A stretch of DNA of 64,000 nucleotides from Accumulibacter sp003538495 (GTDB lineage Bacteria; Pseudomonadota; Gammaproteobacteria; Burkholderiales; Rhodocyclaceae), in the NCBI RefSeq assembly GCF_029255145.1, contig NZ_JAPUVQ010000042.1, positions 1-64,000 on the forward strand, read 5' to 3'. A model generated the notes under the pieces. That model searched no databases. It had not been told where the DNA came from and worked only from the letters and a program-made list of their open reading frames with translations. This document shows positions 25,850 to 33,664 of the stretch, in pieces; position 1 is the first letter of the stretch; the number at the start of each line of letters is the position of its first letter. The position numbers were made by a program, and so were the translations under genes.

Positions 25850-26983
25850 ATGGCCAGCGGTAGAATGGCGCTGATTCTCGGTGGTGGCGGCGCGCGTGCC
25901 GCGTATCAGGTTGGCGTCCTGCGCGCTGTTCGCGACTTGCTTGGCGACTGCAGCCGAAGCCCGTTTCAGATCTTGTGCGGCACTTCGGCGGGCGCCGTCA
26001 ATGCGGCGACGCTGGCCTGTCATGCCCACAACTTTCGTGATGCGGTCAATGCCATGGAAGATGTCTGGCGCAATATGCGCGCCGGCCAGATCTATCGCGC
26101 CGACCCGATCGGAATCGGCCTGGCGATGGCCAACTGGCTGAGCGCCTTCCTGCTCGGCTGGGCGTTCAGGCGTAGTCCGCGTTCGCTTCTCGACAATCGG
26201 CCCTTGCGTCGTCTTCTTGAACAGAAACTGCACTTCCGCAACATTGAGCGCTCGTTGGCCAAAGGGACGCTATACGCCGTAAGCATTACCGCGTCAGGGT
26301 ATGCGACCGGCGACGGCGTCAGCTTTTTCGAGGCCCATCCGGAGGTGCAGAACTGGCAGCGAACGCAGCGCATCGGTTGTCGAACGCAATTGTCGGTTGA
26401 CCATCTGCTGGCTTCGAGCGCGATCCCTTTCATCTTTCCCGCCGTACATCTCAATCGCGAGTATTTTGGTGACGGTTCGATGCGGCAACTGGCGCCGATC
26501 TCACCGGCAATCCACCTGGGGGCCGACAAGATCATGGTCATCGGCGTCGGCAAGATCAATGAAGTGAGTCAACGGCAAAGTTCGCGCACCTACCCGAGTC
26601 TGGCTCAGATTGCGGGCCATGCGCTTTCGTCGATCTTCCTGGACAGTCTGGCCGTCGATATCGAGCGTATGGAGCGCATCAACCGGACCCTGGCGCGGCT
26701 TCCCGATGCGTTGCGAGAAAGTGGCGAAGTAGGCCTGCGGCCGATCGAGTCACTGATCATCGCGCCATCCGAGAGTCTCGATCAACTGGCCGCGCGCCAT
26801 GCCAGAGCACTGCCATGGGCGGTGCGACTGCTGCTCCGGGGGCTGGGGGCAATGAACCGGCGCGGCGGTGCGCTGACCAGCTATCTGCTCTTCGAAAAAT
26901 CGTACACTGGCGCACTGATCGATCTCGGCTATGGGGACACGATGGCTCGCCAGGAAGACGTCAAGGCCTTTCTTGATGCCTGA
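25850..26983 (+). CDS. Patatin-like phospholipase
   Basis: The 377-residue protein has the patatin fold. The oxyanion loop is GGGGARAAYQVGVL, the nucleophile serine is in CGTSAGAVNAA (G-x-S-x-G), and the Asp of the dyad is in YFGDGS. These residues support acyl hydrolase activity on lipids. There is no signal peptide, so it is likely cytoplasmic. The C-terminal 120 residues are a family extension without known motifs. The physiological substrate is unknown. It lies 93 bp after maeB. Confidence 0.85.
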   Translation: MASGRMALILGGGGARAAYQVGVLRAVRDLLGDCSRSPFQILCGTSAGAVNAATLACHAHNFRDAVNAMEDVWRNMRAGQIYRADPIGIGLAMANWLSAFLLGWAFRRSPRSLLDNRPLRRLLEQKLHFRNIERSLAKGTLYAVSITASGYATGDGVSFFEAHPEVQNWQRTQRIGCRTQLSVDHLLASSAIPFIFPAVHLNREYFGDGSMRQLAPISPAIHLGADKIMVIGVGKINEVSQRQSSRTYPSLAQIAGHALSSIFLDSLAVDIERMERINRTLARLPDALRESGEVGLRPIESLIIAPSESLDQLAARHARALPWAVRLLLRGLGAMNRRGGALTSYLLFEKSYTGALIDLGYGDTMARQEDVKAFLDA

Positions 26984-27041
26984 ATGTATTTGATATGCTA
27001 CATTACATAGTCAATCTATCTCCTTATTTTCCTGAATGTAT
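26979..27041. repeat. 11-bp direct repeat in an AT-rich patch
   Basis: CCTGAATGTAT occurs at 26979-26989 (overlapping the patatin stop) and again at 27031-27041, within an unusually AT-rich stretch upstream of the PBP7-type gene. A TAGAAT at 27067-27072 could be a -10 box. The repeat could be a regulatory site, but nothing identifies a regulator. Confidence 0.4.
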
Positions 27042-27106
27042 GGTTTTCTCGGAAGACGAGCTGCGGTAGAATTGTGACGAATTGTAGATCGTGCAGGAGG
27101 CTGGAA

Positions 27107-28216
27107 ATGCGGATGATACTCAGAGCAGTGTTGCTGGCGGGCGCCCTGTTGGGTGGTGGCCTGATGTCGATTGAAGCCGCGCACGCCGTGGATAAGGCCA
27201 AGAGCAAGGCCGAAGAACAGAAGAGCAAAGCGCGGACAGCCCAGAAGGCGCCTCCGGTGGCCAAGAAGAGCGCGACCAAGACAGTGGCGCATAGGGACAA
27301 GGGCGCGGTGAAGGCCAAGTCCGCGCGCGTCGCCAAGAGCAGCCATGCTGCTCCCCAGGCCGAAAAGAAAAGGTACACCAGCGACGCCAGGAAGCACCGG
27401 ACTGCCAACCGGGTCTTCGCCGGCGACGCCGACCCCTGGCAGGAACCGGGCAACCTGGCGGTACACTCGGGCTCGGCTTTGGTAGTCGCGCAGGATGGTG
27501 GCGAAACCCTCTACGAGAAGAACGCCACTACCGTGGTTCCGATTGCCTCGATAACCAAGGTCATGACGGCGATGGTGGTGCTCGATAGCATGCCCAATCT
27601 GCAAGAGTCGATTACCATCACCGATGAGGATGTCGACTACTTGAAAGGAAGTCGTTCGCGCCTCCAGGTGGGAACAGTGATGACGCGCGAGATGGCTTTG
27701 TTGCTGGCGTTGATGTCTTCTGAAAACCGTGCGGCGCACGCGCTAGGACGTCACTACCCAGGCGGCCTGGCGGCTTTTGTGGCGGCGATGAACCGCAAGG
27801 CCGCGTCGTTGGGGATGGCCCGGACGCATTTCGAGGACCCCACCGGTTTGACCAGCAACAACGTCTCCACGGCACGCGACCTCGCGCGAATGGTCGCGGC
27901 CGCACATCGCTACCCCTTGATTCGCGAGTTTTCGACGACCTCCGGCGCGACGGCCGAGGTGAAAGGGCGTGAACTCGAGTACCACAATACCAATCAGCTG
28001 GTCAAAAGCCCGACTTGGGAGATCGGTCTGTCGAAGACCGGCTACATTCAGGAAGCGGGCAAGTGCCTGGTCATGCAGGCACGCGTAGCGGACCGACCGG
28101 TAGTGATCGTACTGCTTGATTCGGCTGGCAAGCAAACTCGCATTGGTGATGCGAATCGCATCAAGCGGTGGATGGAGAGCGCAGGGGCTTCCGGCAAGCA
28201 GCCGACGCCGGCCTGA
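27107..28216 (+). CDS. pbpG: D-alanyl-D-alanine endopeptidase (PBP7/PbpG-like)
   Basis: The 369-residue periplasmic serine peptidase has a signal peptide ending near AAHA at residue 28. A long Lys/Ala-rich linker (about residues 30-105) precedes the catalytic domain. The three PBP motifs are visible: SITK (S-x-x-K), SEN (S-x-N) and KTG. This family cleaves D-Ala-mDAP crosslinks in peptidoglycan. The ATG at 27107 is preceded by a perfect AGGAGG. A strong terminator follows the gene. The very basic linker is longer than in E. coli PBP7 (about 310 residues). Confidence 0.9.
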   Translation: MRMILRAVLLAGALLGGGLMSIEAAHAVDKAKSKAEEQKSKARTAQKAPPVAKKSATKTVAHRDKGAVKAKSARVAKSSHAAPQAEKKRYTSDARKHRTANRVFAGDADPWQEPGNLAVHSGSALVVAQDGGETLYEKNATTVVPIASITKVMTAMVVLDSMPNLQESITITDEDVDYLKGSRSRLQVGTVMTREMALLLALMSSENRAAHALGRHYPGGLAAFVAAMNRKAASLGMARTHFEDPTGLTSNNVSTARDLARMVAAAHRYPLIREFSTTSGATAEVKGRELEYHNTNQLVKSPTWEIGLSKTGYIQEAGKCLVMQARVADRPVVIVLLDSAGKQTRIGDANRIKRWMESAGASGKQPTPA

Positions 28217-28235
28217 CCTGCCGCCGGAAGTGGAT

Positions 28236-28262
28236 GCCACGGCACGCCGTGGCTTTTTTTTT
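28236..28262 (+). terminator. Intrinsic terminator of pbpG
   Basis: GCCACGG and CCGTGGC form a tight hairpin (stem of 7, loop of 4), followed by nine T residues. Confidence 0.92.
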
Positions 28263-28675
28263 CCCAGCGCGCCGCCGTTGGCGAAGGTGCAGGGGGGCAG
28301 TCTTCGCTCCTGCCGCGTCTTGCGCCGGTTCGAGGAACTGACAGCAAGGGCTGTGGCGGAGTTGTCGGGTAGCATGCGCGTGTGATTGAAGCGCTTCTCG
28401 CCATGAAATTCGTGACTCGCCCGTAGCCCGCTGCTACCGAGCCAGGATGTTTTTGACATCACCGAAACCGCCGCGGTGTCCGATTTTCCGCCGCCCGTAC
28501 CTTCATGGACGCGGTGTGCGATCTGGGTTGCGCGTTCTCGCTTAATGGTCTTCGGTGTGGACTACGCGCTGTGCTACTTTGTCGGCAAACCCGCGCGGGA
28601 CGTCGCCTGACCCGGTTGGTCGGCAGCAGGCAACAGGCGGGCAGCACCTGACGCTCCGGGAGGCTGGCAGAGCGG
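28263..28675. other. Gene-free stretch between pbpG and hemA
   Basis: About 410 bp with only short overlapping frames and no recognisable product on either strand. A small decayed gene cannot be excluded. The hemA promoter is at its right end. Confidence 0.4.
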
Positions 28676-28679
28676 GTGC

Positions 28680-28685
28680 TATAAT
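28680..28685 (+). promoter_or_regulatory. -10 box upstream of hemA
   Basis: A perfect TATAAT lies 31 bp before the hemA ATG. No good -35 is seen at 16-18 bp, so the promoter may depend on an activator or an extended -10. Confidence 0.45.
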
Positions 28686-28716
28686 CGCCCGCTGACTTGC
28701 CTACCCCCTCTTACGC

Positions 28717-29979
28717 ATGGCGCTGTTTACCCTTGGCATCAACCACCACACGGCGCCACTTGCGGTTCGCGAGCAGATCGCGTTTCAGACCGACACGGTG
28801 CAGCAGGCGTTGGCCGACCTGACGCGTTGCCAGGCGGTGCATGAGGCGGCGATTCTGTCGACGTGCAACCGGACCGAAGTCTACTTTGCCGGCGATACGC
28901 CCGGGGCGGCCAGTCAGTGGCTGGCGGCCTATCATCGACTGGCGCGCCACGAGATCGAACCTTACCTCTATACCTATCCCGAACGGGACGCCGTTCGCCA
29001 CGCTTTTCGCGTGGCCAGCGGACTCGATTCGATGGTTCTCGGCGAACCGCAGATTCTCGGCCAGATGAAGGAAGCGGTGCGCGCTGCCGAGGAGGCGGGG
29101 ACGCTGGGTACGACTTTGCACAAGCTTTTTCAGCACTCCTTTGCGGTCGCCAAGGAGGTGCGTTCGACGACCGCGATAGGGGCCAACATCGTCTCGATGG
29201 CCGCCGCCGCGGTGCGCCTGGCCGAACGCATCTTCGAGCGTATCGCCGACCAGAGGATTCTGTTCATCGGCGCGGGCGAGATGATCGAACTGTGCGCGAC
29301 GCATTTCTGCGCCCAGCAACCACGGCACGTGGCGATCGCCAACCGGACCGTCGAGCGCGGCCTGATGCTTGCCGATCGCGTTGGCGGAACGGCGATCCGG
29401 CTAGAGGAACTCGGCGAACGGTTGGCGCAGTTCGATATCGTCGTCTCGTGCACCGCCAGCCCTTTGCCGATCCTCGGCCTCGGCATGGTCGAGCGGGCGA
29501 TCAAGGTTCGCCGCCACCGCCCGATGTTCATGGTCGACCTGGCCGTTCCGCGCGACATCGAGTTCGAAGTGGGCGAGATGGACGACGTCTTCCTCTATAC
29601 CGTCGACGATCTGGCGCAAGTGGTCGAGTCCGGTATCGAGTCGCGGCAGGCGGCGGTGGTGGACGCCGAGGCGATCATCAGCGAGCGGGTCGATGGTTTC
29701 CTGCGCTGGTTGGCGACGCGTGGTACAGTGCCGATCATTCGTTCGCTCCGCGATGCCGCCGAACGCGCGCGCCGCCACGAAATGGAGCACGCGCTCAAGT
29801 TGCTCGCGAGAGGCGACGACCCGGTGCGGGTTCTCGACCAGTTCTCGCACCGCTTGACCAACAAGTTCCTGCACGCGCCAACGCAGGCCCTGGCGCAGGC
29901 CGGTGATGGTCGGGACGAGTTGCCGGCGCTGGTCGGGCGCTTGTTTCACCTGCATCCGGATTCCCGCCTCGGCGAGTAG
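28717..29979 (+). CDS. hemA: Glutamyl-tRNA reductase
   Basis: The 420-residue enzyme reduces glutamyl-tRNA to glutamate-1-semialdehyde, the first committed step of C5-pathway tetrapyrrole synthesis. The catalytic cysteine is in STCNRTEVYF. SGLDSMVLGEPQILGQ is the family signature, and the NADPH-binding fold begins ILFIGAGEMIEL. A C-terminal dimerisation helix follows. It heads a run with prfA and prmC, the common hemA-prfA-prmC order. hemC/D and hemF are also in this window. Confidence 0.97.
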   Translation: MALFTLGINHHTAPLAVREQIAFQTDTVQQALADLTRCQAVHEAAILSTCNRTEVYFAGDTPGAASQWLAAYHRLARHEIEPYLYTYPERDAVRHAFRVASGLDSMVLGEPQILGQMKEAVRAAEEAGTLGTTLHKLFQHSFAVAKEVRSTTAIGANIVSMAAAAVRLAERIFERIADQRILFIGAGEMIELCATHFCAQQPRHVAIANRTVERGLMLADRVGGTAIRLEELGERLAQFDIVVSCTASPLPILGLGMVERAIKVRRHRPMFMVDLAVPRDIEFEVGEMDDVFLYTVDDLAQVVESGIESRQAAVVDAEAIISERVDGFLRWLATRGTVPIIRSLRDAAERARRHEMEHALKLLARGDDPVRVLDQFSHRLTNKFLHAPTQALAQAGDGRDELPALVGRLFHLHPDSRLGE

Positions 29980-30036
29980 CGGGTTTCGATGGCTGACGAC
30001 CATCCTTCGCTGATTCTTCCCGCCTGCGTTCGCGCG

Positions 30037-30056
30037 CTTGATCCTGCTTGATCCTG
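30037..30056. repeat. 10-bp tandem duplication before prfA
   Basis: CTTGATCCTG is repeated twice in tandem, followed by a partial third copy (CTTGAACC). It lies in the hemA-prfA spacer, 26 bp before the prfA ATG. No function is apparent. Confidence 0.6.
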
Positions 30057-30081
30057 CTTGAACCCTTGAAACCATTTCCTG

Positions 30082-31167
30082 ATGAACCAGAGCATTCGCG
30101 ACAAACTTGAGCATTTGAGCGGCCGCCTCGACGAACTTGATCGGATGCTGGCCAGCAGCGACGCGACGCGCGATCTGGACGAATACCGCAAGCTGTCGCG
30201 CGAGTACGCCGAGCTTGGCCCGGTGGTCGCTCTTTACCACACTTGGCTGGGGTCCGAGGCTGACCTGTCGTCGGCGCTTGCGCTGCTCGCCGATCCGGAA
30301 ATGCGCGAACTGGCCGAAGCGGAAGTGGCCATCGCCAGGGAGCGCCTGCCGCAGATCGAGAGCGATCTCCAGAAGCTGCTGCTGCCAAAGGACGCCAACG
30401 ACGAGCGCAATGTCTTTCTTGAAATCCGTGCCGGAACCGGCGGTGATGAATCGGCGCTGTTTGCCGGAAGTCTGTTTCGCATGTACACGCGCTATGCCGA
30501 ACGGCAGCGCTGGCAGGTCGAAGTGATTTCCGCCAGCGTCTCTGACCTCGGCGGTTACCGCGAAGTCATTGCCCGGATCATCGGCAACGGCGTCTACTCG
30601 AGGCTCAAGTTCGAGTCGGGCGCCCACCGCGTGCAGCGTGTCCCTGAGACCGAAACGCAGGGACGGATTCATACTTCCGCGTGTACAGTGGCGGTGATGC
30701 CCGAGGGCGACGAACTGGAGGAGGTGCTGATCAACCCGGCCGAAATCCGCGTTGACACCTACCGGGCTTCAGGTGCTGGCGGGCAGCACATCAACAAGAC
30801 CGATTCGGCGGTGCGGATCACCCACCTGCCGACCGGGATCGTCGTCGAATGCCAGGATGATCGCTCGCAGCACAAGAACAAGGCGCAGGCGCTGTCGGTC
30901 CTGGGCGCCCGTATCAGGGACATGCAGGAACGCGCGCAACACGAGAGCATCGCCTCGGAGCGACGGAATTTGATCGGCAGTGGCGATCGCTCGGAACGGA
31001 TCAGAACGTACAATTTTCCGCAGGGCCGGGTCACCGACCACCGCATCAACCTGACGCTCTACAAGATCGAGGCGATCATGGACGGCGATCTTGACGATCT
31101 GCTCGGCGCCCTGAACGCCGAACATCAGGCCGATCAACTGGCGATGCTCGCCGACAGCGATTCCTGA
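30082..31167 (+). CDS. prfA: Peptide chain release factor 1
   Basis: The 361-residue RF1 terminates translation at UAA and UAG. The stop-codon tripeptide region reads RVPETETQGRIHTS, with Pro-Glu-Thr in the P-x-T position that distinguishes RF1 from RF2. The catalytic GGQ is in ASGAGGQHINKTDSAVR; its Gln is the methylation target of PrmC, encoded next. The length is canonical. Confidence 0.97.
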   Translation: MNQSIRDKLEHLSGRLDELDRMLASSDATRDLDEYRKLSREYAELGPVVALYHTWLGSEADLSSALALLADPEMRELAEAEVAIARERLPQIESDLQKLLLPKDANDERNVFLEIRAGTGGDESALFAGSLFRMYTRYAERQRWQVEVISASVSDLGGYREVIARIIGNGVYSRLKFESGAHRVQRVPETETQGRIHTSACTVAVMPEGDELEEVLINPAEIRVDTYRASGAGGQHINKTDSAVRITHLPTGIVVECQDDRSQHKNKAQALSVLGARIRDMQERAQHESIASERRNLIGSGDRSERIRTYNFPQGRVTDHRINLTLYKIEAIMDGDLDDLLGALNAEHQADQLAMLADSDS

Positions 31168-31248
31168 CACTGCTTCGGACGATCTATTCAGCATGCAGCG
31201 GACGAGACCCTGCGCCGGCCGCCGCTTTCGTCGCGGCATTGGCGCCGA

Positions 31249-32091
31249 ATGTCGGCGGCGACGATGATCGGGATCGGCGACGCGTGGCGCTCGGCCAGCC
31301 AGCGCATCGATCGCCTCGATGCACGACTGCTGGTGGAGCGCGTCGCCGGCTGCACGCACGCCGATCTGATTGCGCACTCGGCGCGCCTGTTGTCGGCGGC
31401 GCAACTTGCCACCCTCGAGGTGCTGGTCAGGCGTCGCCTTGGCGGCGAGCCGCTGGCCTATCTCCTGGGCTCGGCAGGGTTCTACGGTCTGGAATTCATG
31501 GTCACGCCGGCGGTCATGATTCCGCGCCCCGAGACTGAGCTGCTGGTCGATCTCGCGCTCGCGCGCGTGCAGAGTTTGCCTGCGCCGCGGATTCTCGACC
31601 TCGGCACGGGCTCGGGCGTTCTGGCGGTGACGCTTGGTTGGAAATGCCCGGCAGCGGTGCTTACCGCGGTTGATCTTTCGCCAGCAGCACTGGCCGTAGC
31701 CAGTGGCAACGCAGCGATGCACGAGGTCGCGATCAACTTCCTTGCCGGTGACTGGTACGCTCCGCTCGGGGAGCAGCGTTTCGATGTGATCGTCGCCAAC
31801 CCGCCCTACGTCACGCACGCTGACCCGCACTTGCAGCAGAATGGATTGCCATTCGAGCCACAGCTGGCATTGACCGATGGGGTCGTCGGCGGTGACGGTC
31901 TGGCGTGTATTCGCGATATTGTCGGTAGTGCTGCCGCGCATCTTCGAGCTGGTGGCTGGCTGTTGATTGAGCACGGCTATCAGCAGGCGGCAGCGGTGCG
32001 CACGCTGCTGTGCCAGGCGGGACTGACCGAGGTTGCCTCATGGCGCGACCTGTCGGCCATCGAACGGGTCAGTGGCGGACGTTTACGTTGA
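31249..32091 (+). CDS. prmC: Release factor glutamine methyltransferase
   Basis: The 280-residue SAM-dependent enzyme methylates the GGQ glutamine of RF1 and RF2. The SAM motif is ILDLGTGSGVLAVTL and the catalytic NPPY is in VIVANPPYVTH. The helical N-terminal substrate-binding domain (RLDARLLVERVAG) is present. The ATG at 31249 is used; another ATG lies five codons downstream. Its position after prfA is the standard arrangement. Confidence 0.95.
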   Translation: MSAATMIGIGDAWRSASQRIDRLDARLLVERVAGCTHADLIAHSARLLSAAQLATLEVLVRRRLGGEPLAYLLGSAGFYGLEFMVTPAVMIPRPETELLVDLALARVQSLPAPRILDLGTGSGVLAVTLGWKCPAAVLTAVDLSPAALAVASGNAAMHEVAINFLAGDWYAPLGEQRFDVIVANPPYVTHADPHLQQNGLPFEPQLALTDGVVGGDGLACIRDIVGSAAAHLRAGGWLLIEHGYQQAAAVRTLLCQAGLTEVASWRDLSAIERVSGGRLR

Positions 32092-32165
32092 CGATCAGCG
32101 CAGCCAGACAGTACACTGCTCTGTTGATAATTTTTCTCAACCGCTATCACTTGTGAGGTCTGGCG

Positions 32166-32489
32166 ATGGATGTGCAGCAGTTGATCAAGGAACAGGTCAC
32201 GACCAACCCGGTAGTGCTCTACATGAAAGGGACGCCGGAGGCTCCGCAGTGCGGTTTTTCGGCGGTTACCGTGCAGATTCTCAGAGCCTGCGGCGTGGCC
32301 AACTTTCTCAGCGTGAACGTGCTGGAGAATCCGGAGATTCGCGTCGGCATCAAGTCGTACGCCGACTGGCCGACCATTCCGCAGCTGTACGTGCGCGGCG
32401 AGTTCGTCGGCGGCTGCGATATCATGCGTGAGATGTACGAGGATGGTGAGTTGCAGAAGCTGCTGGAAGGGCTCGTCGACCCGGTCTGA
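32166..32489 (+). CDS. grxD: Monothiol glutaredoxin (Grx4 family)
   Basis: The 107-residue protein has the monothiol active site CGFS in GTPEAPQCGFSA. The glutathione-binding segments WPTIPQLYV and GGCDIMREMYEDGEL are also present. Grx4-type proteins bind and deliver 2Fe-2S clusters rather than reduce disulfides. It stands after prmC, a common position in beta- and gammaproteobacteria. Confidence 0.96.
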   Translation: MDVQQLIKEQVTTNPVVLYMKGTPEAPQCGFSAVTVQILRACGVANFLSVNVLENPEIRVGIKSYADWPTIPQLYVRGEFVGGCDIMREMYEDGELQKLLEGLVDPV

Positions 32490-32594
32490 TTCGGTGATCA
32501 GGCGCCGCCTACGGCAGCTCCGCAGGCGGGCTTGTTGCCGGAGCCGGCGTCGGTTTCGCGGACACAGCGTCCTTGCCCGTGGTCGCTTACCTGT

Positions 32595-32960
32595 TCAGGC
32601 GCTGACCGGTGCCGGCTGCTCGGAGTTCAGTTCCTCGTAGGCCCGTACCGCCTCGGCCGCGTACATCAGGGTCGGCCCACCACCCATGTAGGTGCACACC
32701 GCCAGCGTTTCCATCAACTGTGCACGGCTGACGCCCAGTCGAATCAGCGCCTTGACATGAAAACCGATACATGCGTCGCAACGGCTGGCAACGCCGATCG
32801 CCAGCGCAATCAGCTCCTTGTCGAGTGCGGACAGCACGCCCGGCGAGAGCGCTGCCTTGGCCAGTGCATTGAAGCCTTGAATCGTTTCCGGGATTTCCTT
32901 GCGCATGCTGCCGAGTCCCTTGGCCACGTCATCGGTAATGGTGGTGAAAGACTTGCTCAT
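32595..32960 (-). CDS. Carboxymuconolactone decarboxylase/AhpD-like protein
   Basis: The 121-residue helical protein carries the AhpD-type redox motif in ASRCDACIGFHVKALIRLG (C-x-x-C with a following His). Family members are small alkylhydroperoxidase-like proteins, often of unknown substrate. The ATG at 32960 gives MSKSFTTITDDVAKG; a second ATG at 32975 would add five residues. It is a single-gene unit, convergent with grxD. Confidence 0.85.
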   Translation of the reverse strand: MSKSFTTITDDVAKGLGSMRKEIPETIQGFNALAKAALSPGVLSALDKELIALAIGVASRCDACIGFHVKALIRLGVSRAQLMETLAVCTYMGGGPTLMYAAEAVRAYEELNSEQPAPVSA

Positions 32961-33089
32961 TGGCGTCCCGCTCATAAAATCATAGAACGCTAATATACCG
33001 CGGAGGAACTTCGCCGCGCAATCGCTTTCGTCGGCAGGTACGCGGACGAAGATCGGGGGTGGCTCGCGTCGATGGACGAGGAACTGCGG

Positions 33090-33664
33090 ATGAATGGTTA
33101 CCGTTGGCAGCACCCGTATTCCTTGCTTCTGATCGCTTCTTCGCCGTTGTCGGCTTGCGCGGGCGACAGCGGCCGTGGCTTGAAGCCCGGCGTGGCCGTG
33201 GCCACCTTGCCCGAGGGGCTGGCGACGATGAGCCAGCCGCCACTGAGCTGGAAGCATCCCGGTGGCAGCGAACAGCGGCCTGTCCGCGTGGGCCGGCGGG
33301 TTTGCAGACCCATATGGCGTTCATCGCGCCCGCCGGGCGCCGGCAGCGGATAGAGGAGGGTGCTGGATATGGCGCACTTCGCGTCAAGCCGGGCAAGAGT
33401 GACCAGGCGTCCGTTCTGCGTCTGCTCGGCCGATCGCAGCCCAAGTGGACCAACTACTTCCAGGCTTGCGACGAGCCGGTATGGGAGTGGAGATTCTGCG
33501 ACAGCTGGAACCACCTGGCGCGCTTCGATGTGCTCTTCGACGCCAGAACCGGTATGGTCCGCACTGCTTATCAACGGCAAGGCCTGGTGGGCTGGAACGG
33601 CGTGGCGCTGCGGGGCCTCAGAAAGTCACCAGGCGGACGTTCGCTGCCGTCAGCCGTTCGCTGA
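33090..33664 (+). pseudogene. Frameshifted lipoprotein with BamE-like repeats
   Basis: A lipoprotein signal peptide (YSLLLIASSPLSAC) starts at an ATG at 33090 (or 33072), then GRGLKPGVAVATLPEGL. The frame is then lost: PRGPAGLQTHMAFIAPAGR appears in another frame near 33290-33345, VLDMAHFA returns to the first, and VLRLLGRSQPKWTNYF with VWEWRFCDSWNHLARF continues in the second. Put together it resembles the two-module lipoprotein at 4642-5130. At least three frame changes imply a dead gene, unless the assembly contains errors. Its end overlaps the kinase gene on the other strand. Confidence 0.65.

Noticed and set aside
24551..26233. 560-codon minus-strand frame opposite maeB
   Set aside because: Antisense shadow of the malic enzyme and patatin genes, typical of GC-rich coding DNA.
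28459..28647. Small minus-strand frame between pbpG and hemA
   Set aside because: No motif, no ribosome binding site, Arg/Ser-rich shadow.
30652..30676. Altered RF1 tripeptide (Pro-Glu-Thr instead of Pro-Ala-Thr)
   Set aside because: Pro-x-Thr with Glu occurs in other normal RF1 proteins such as Bacillus RF1, so it does not suggest a recoded stop specificity.
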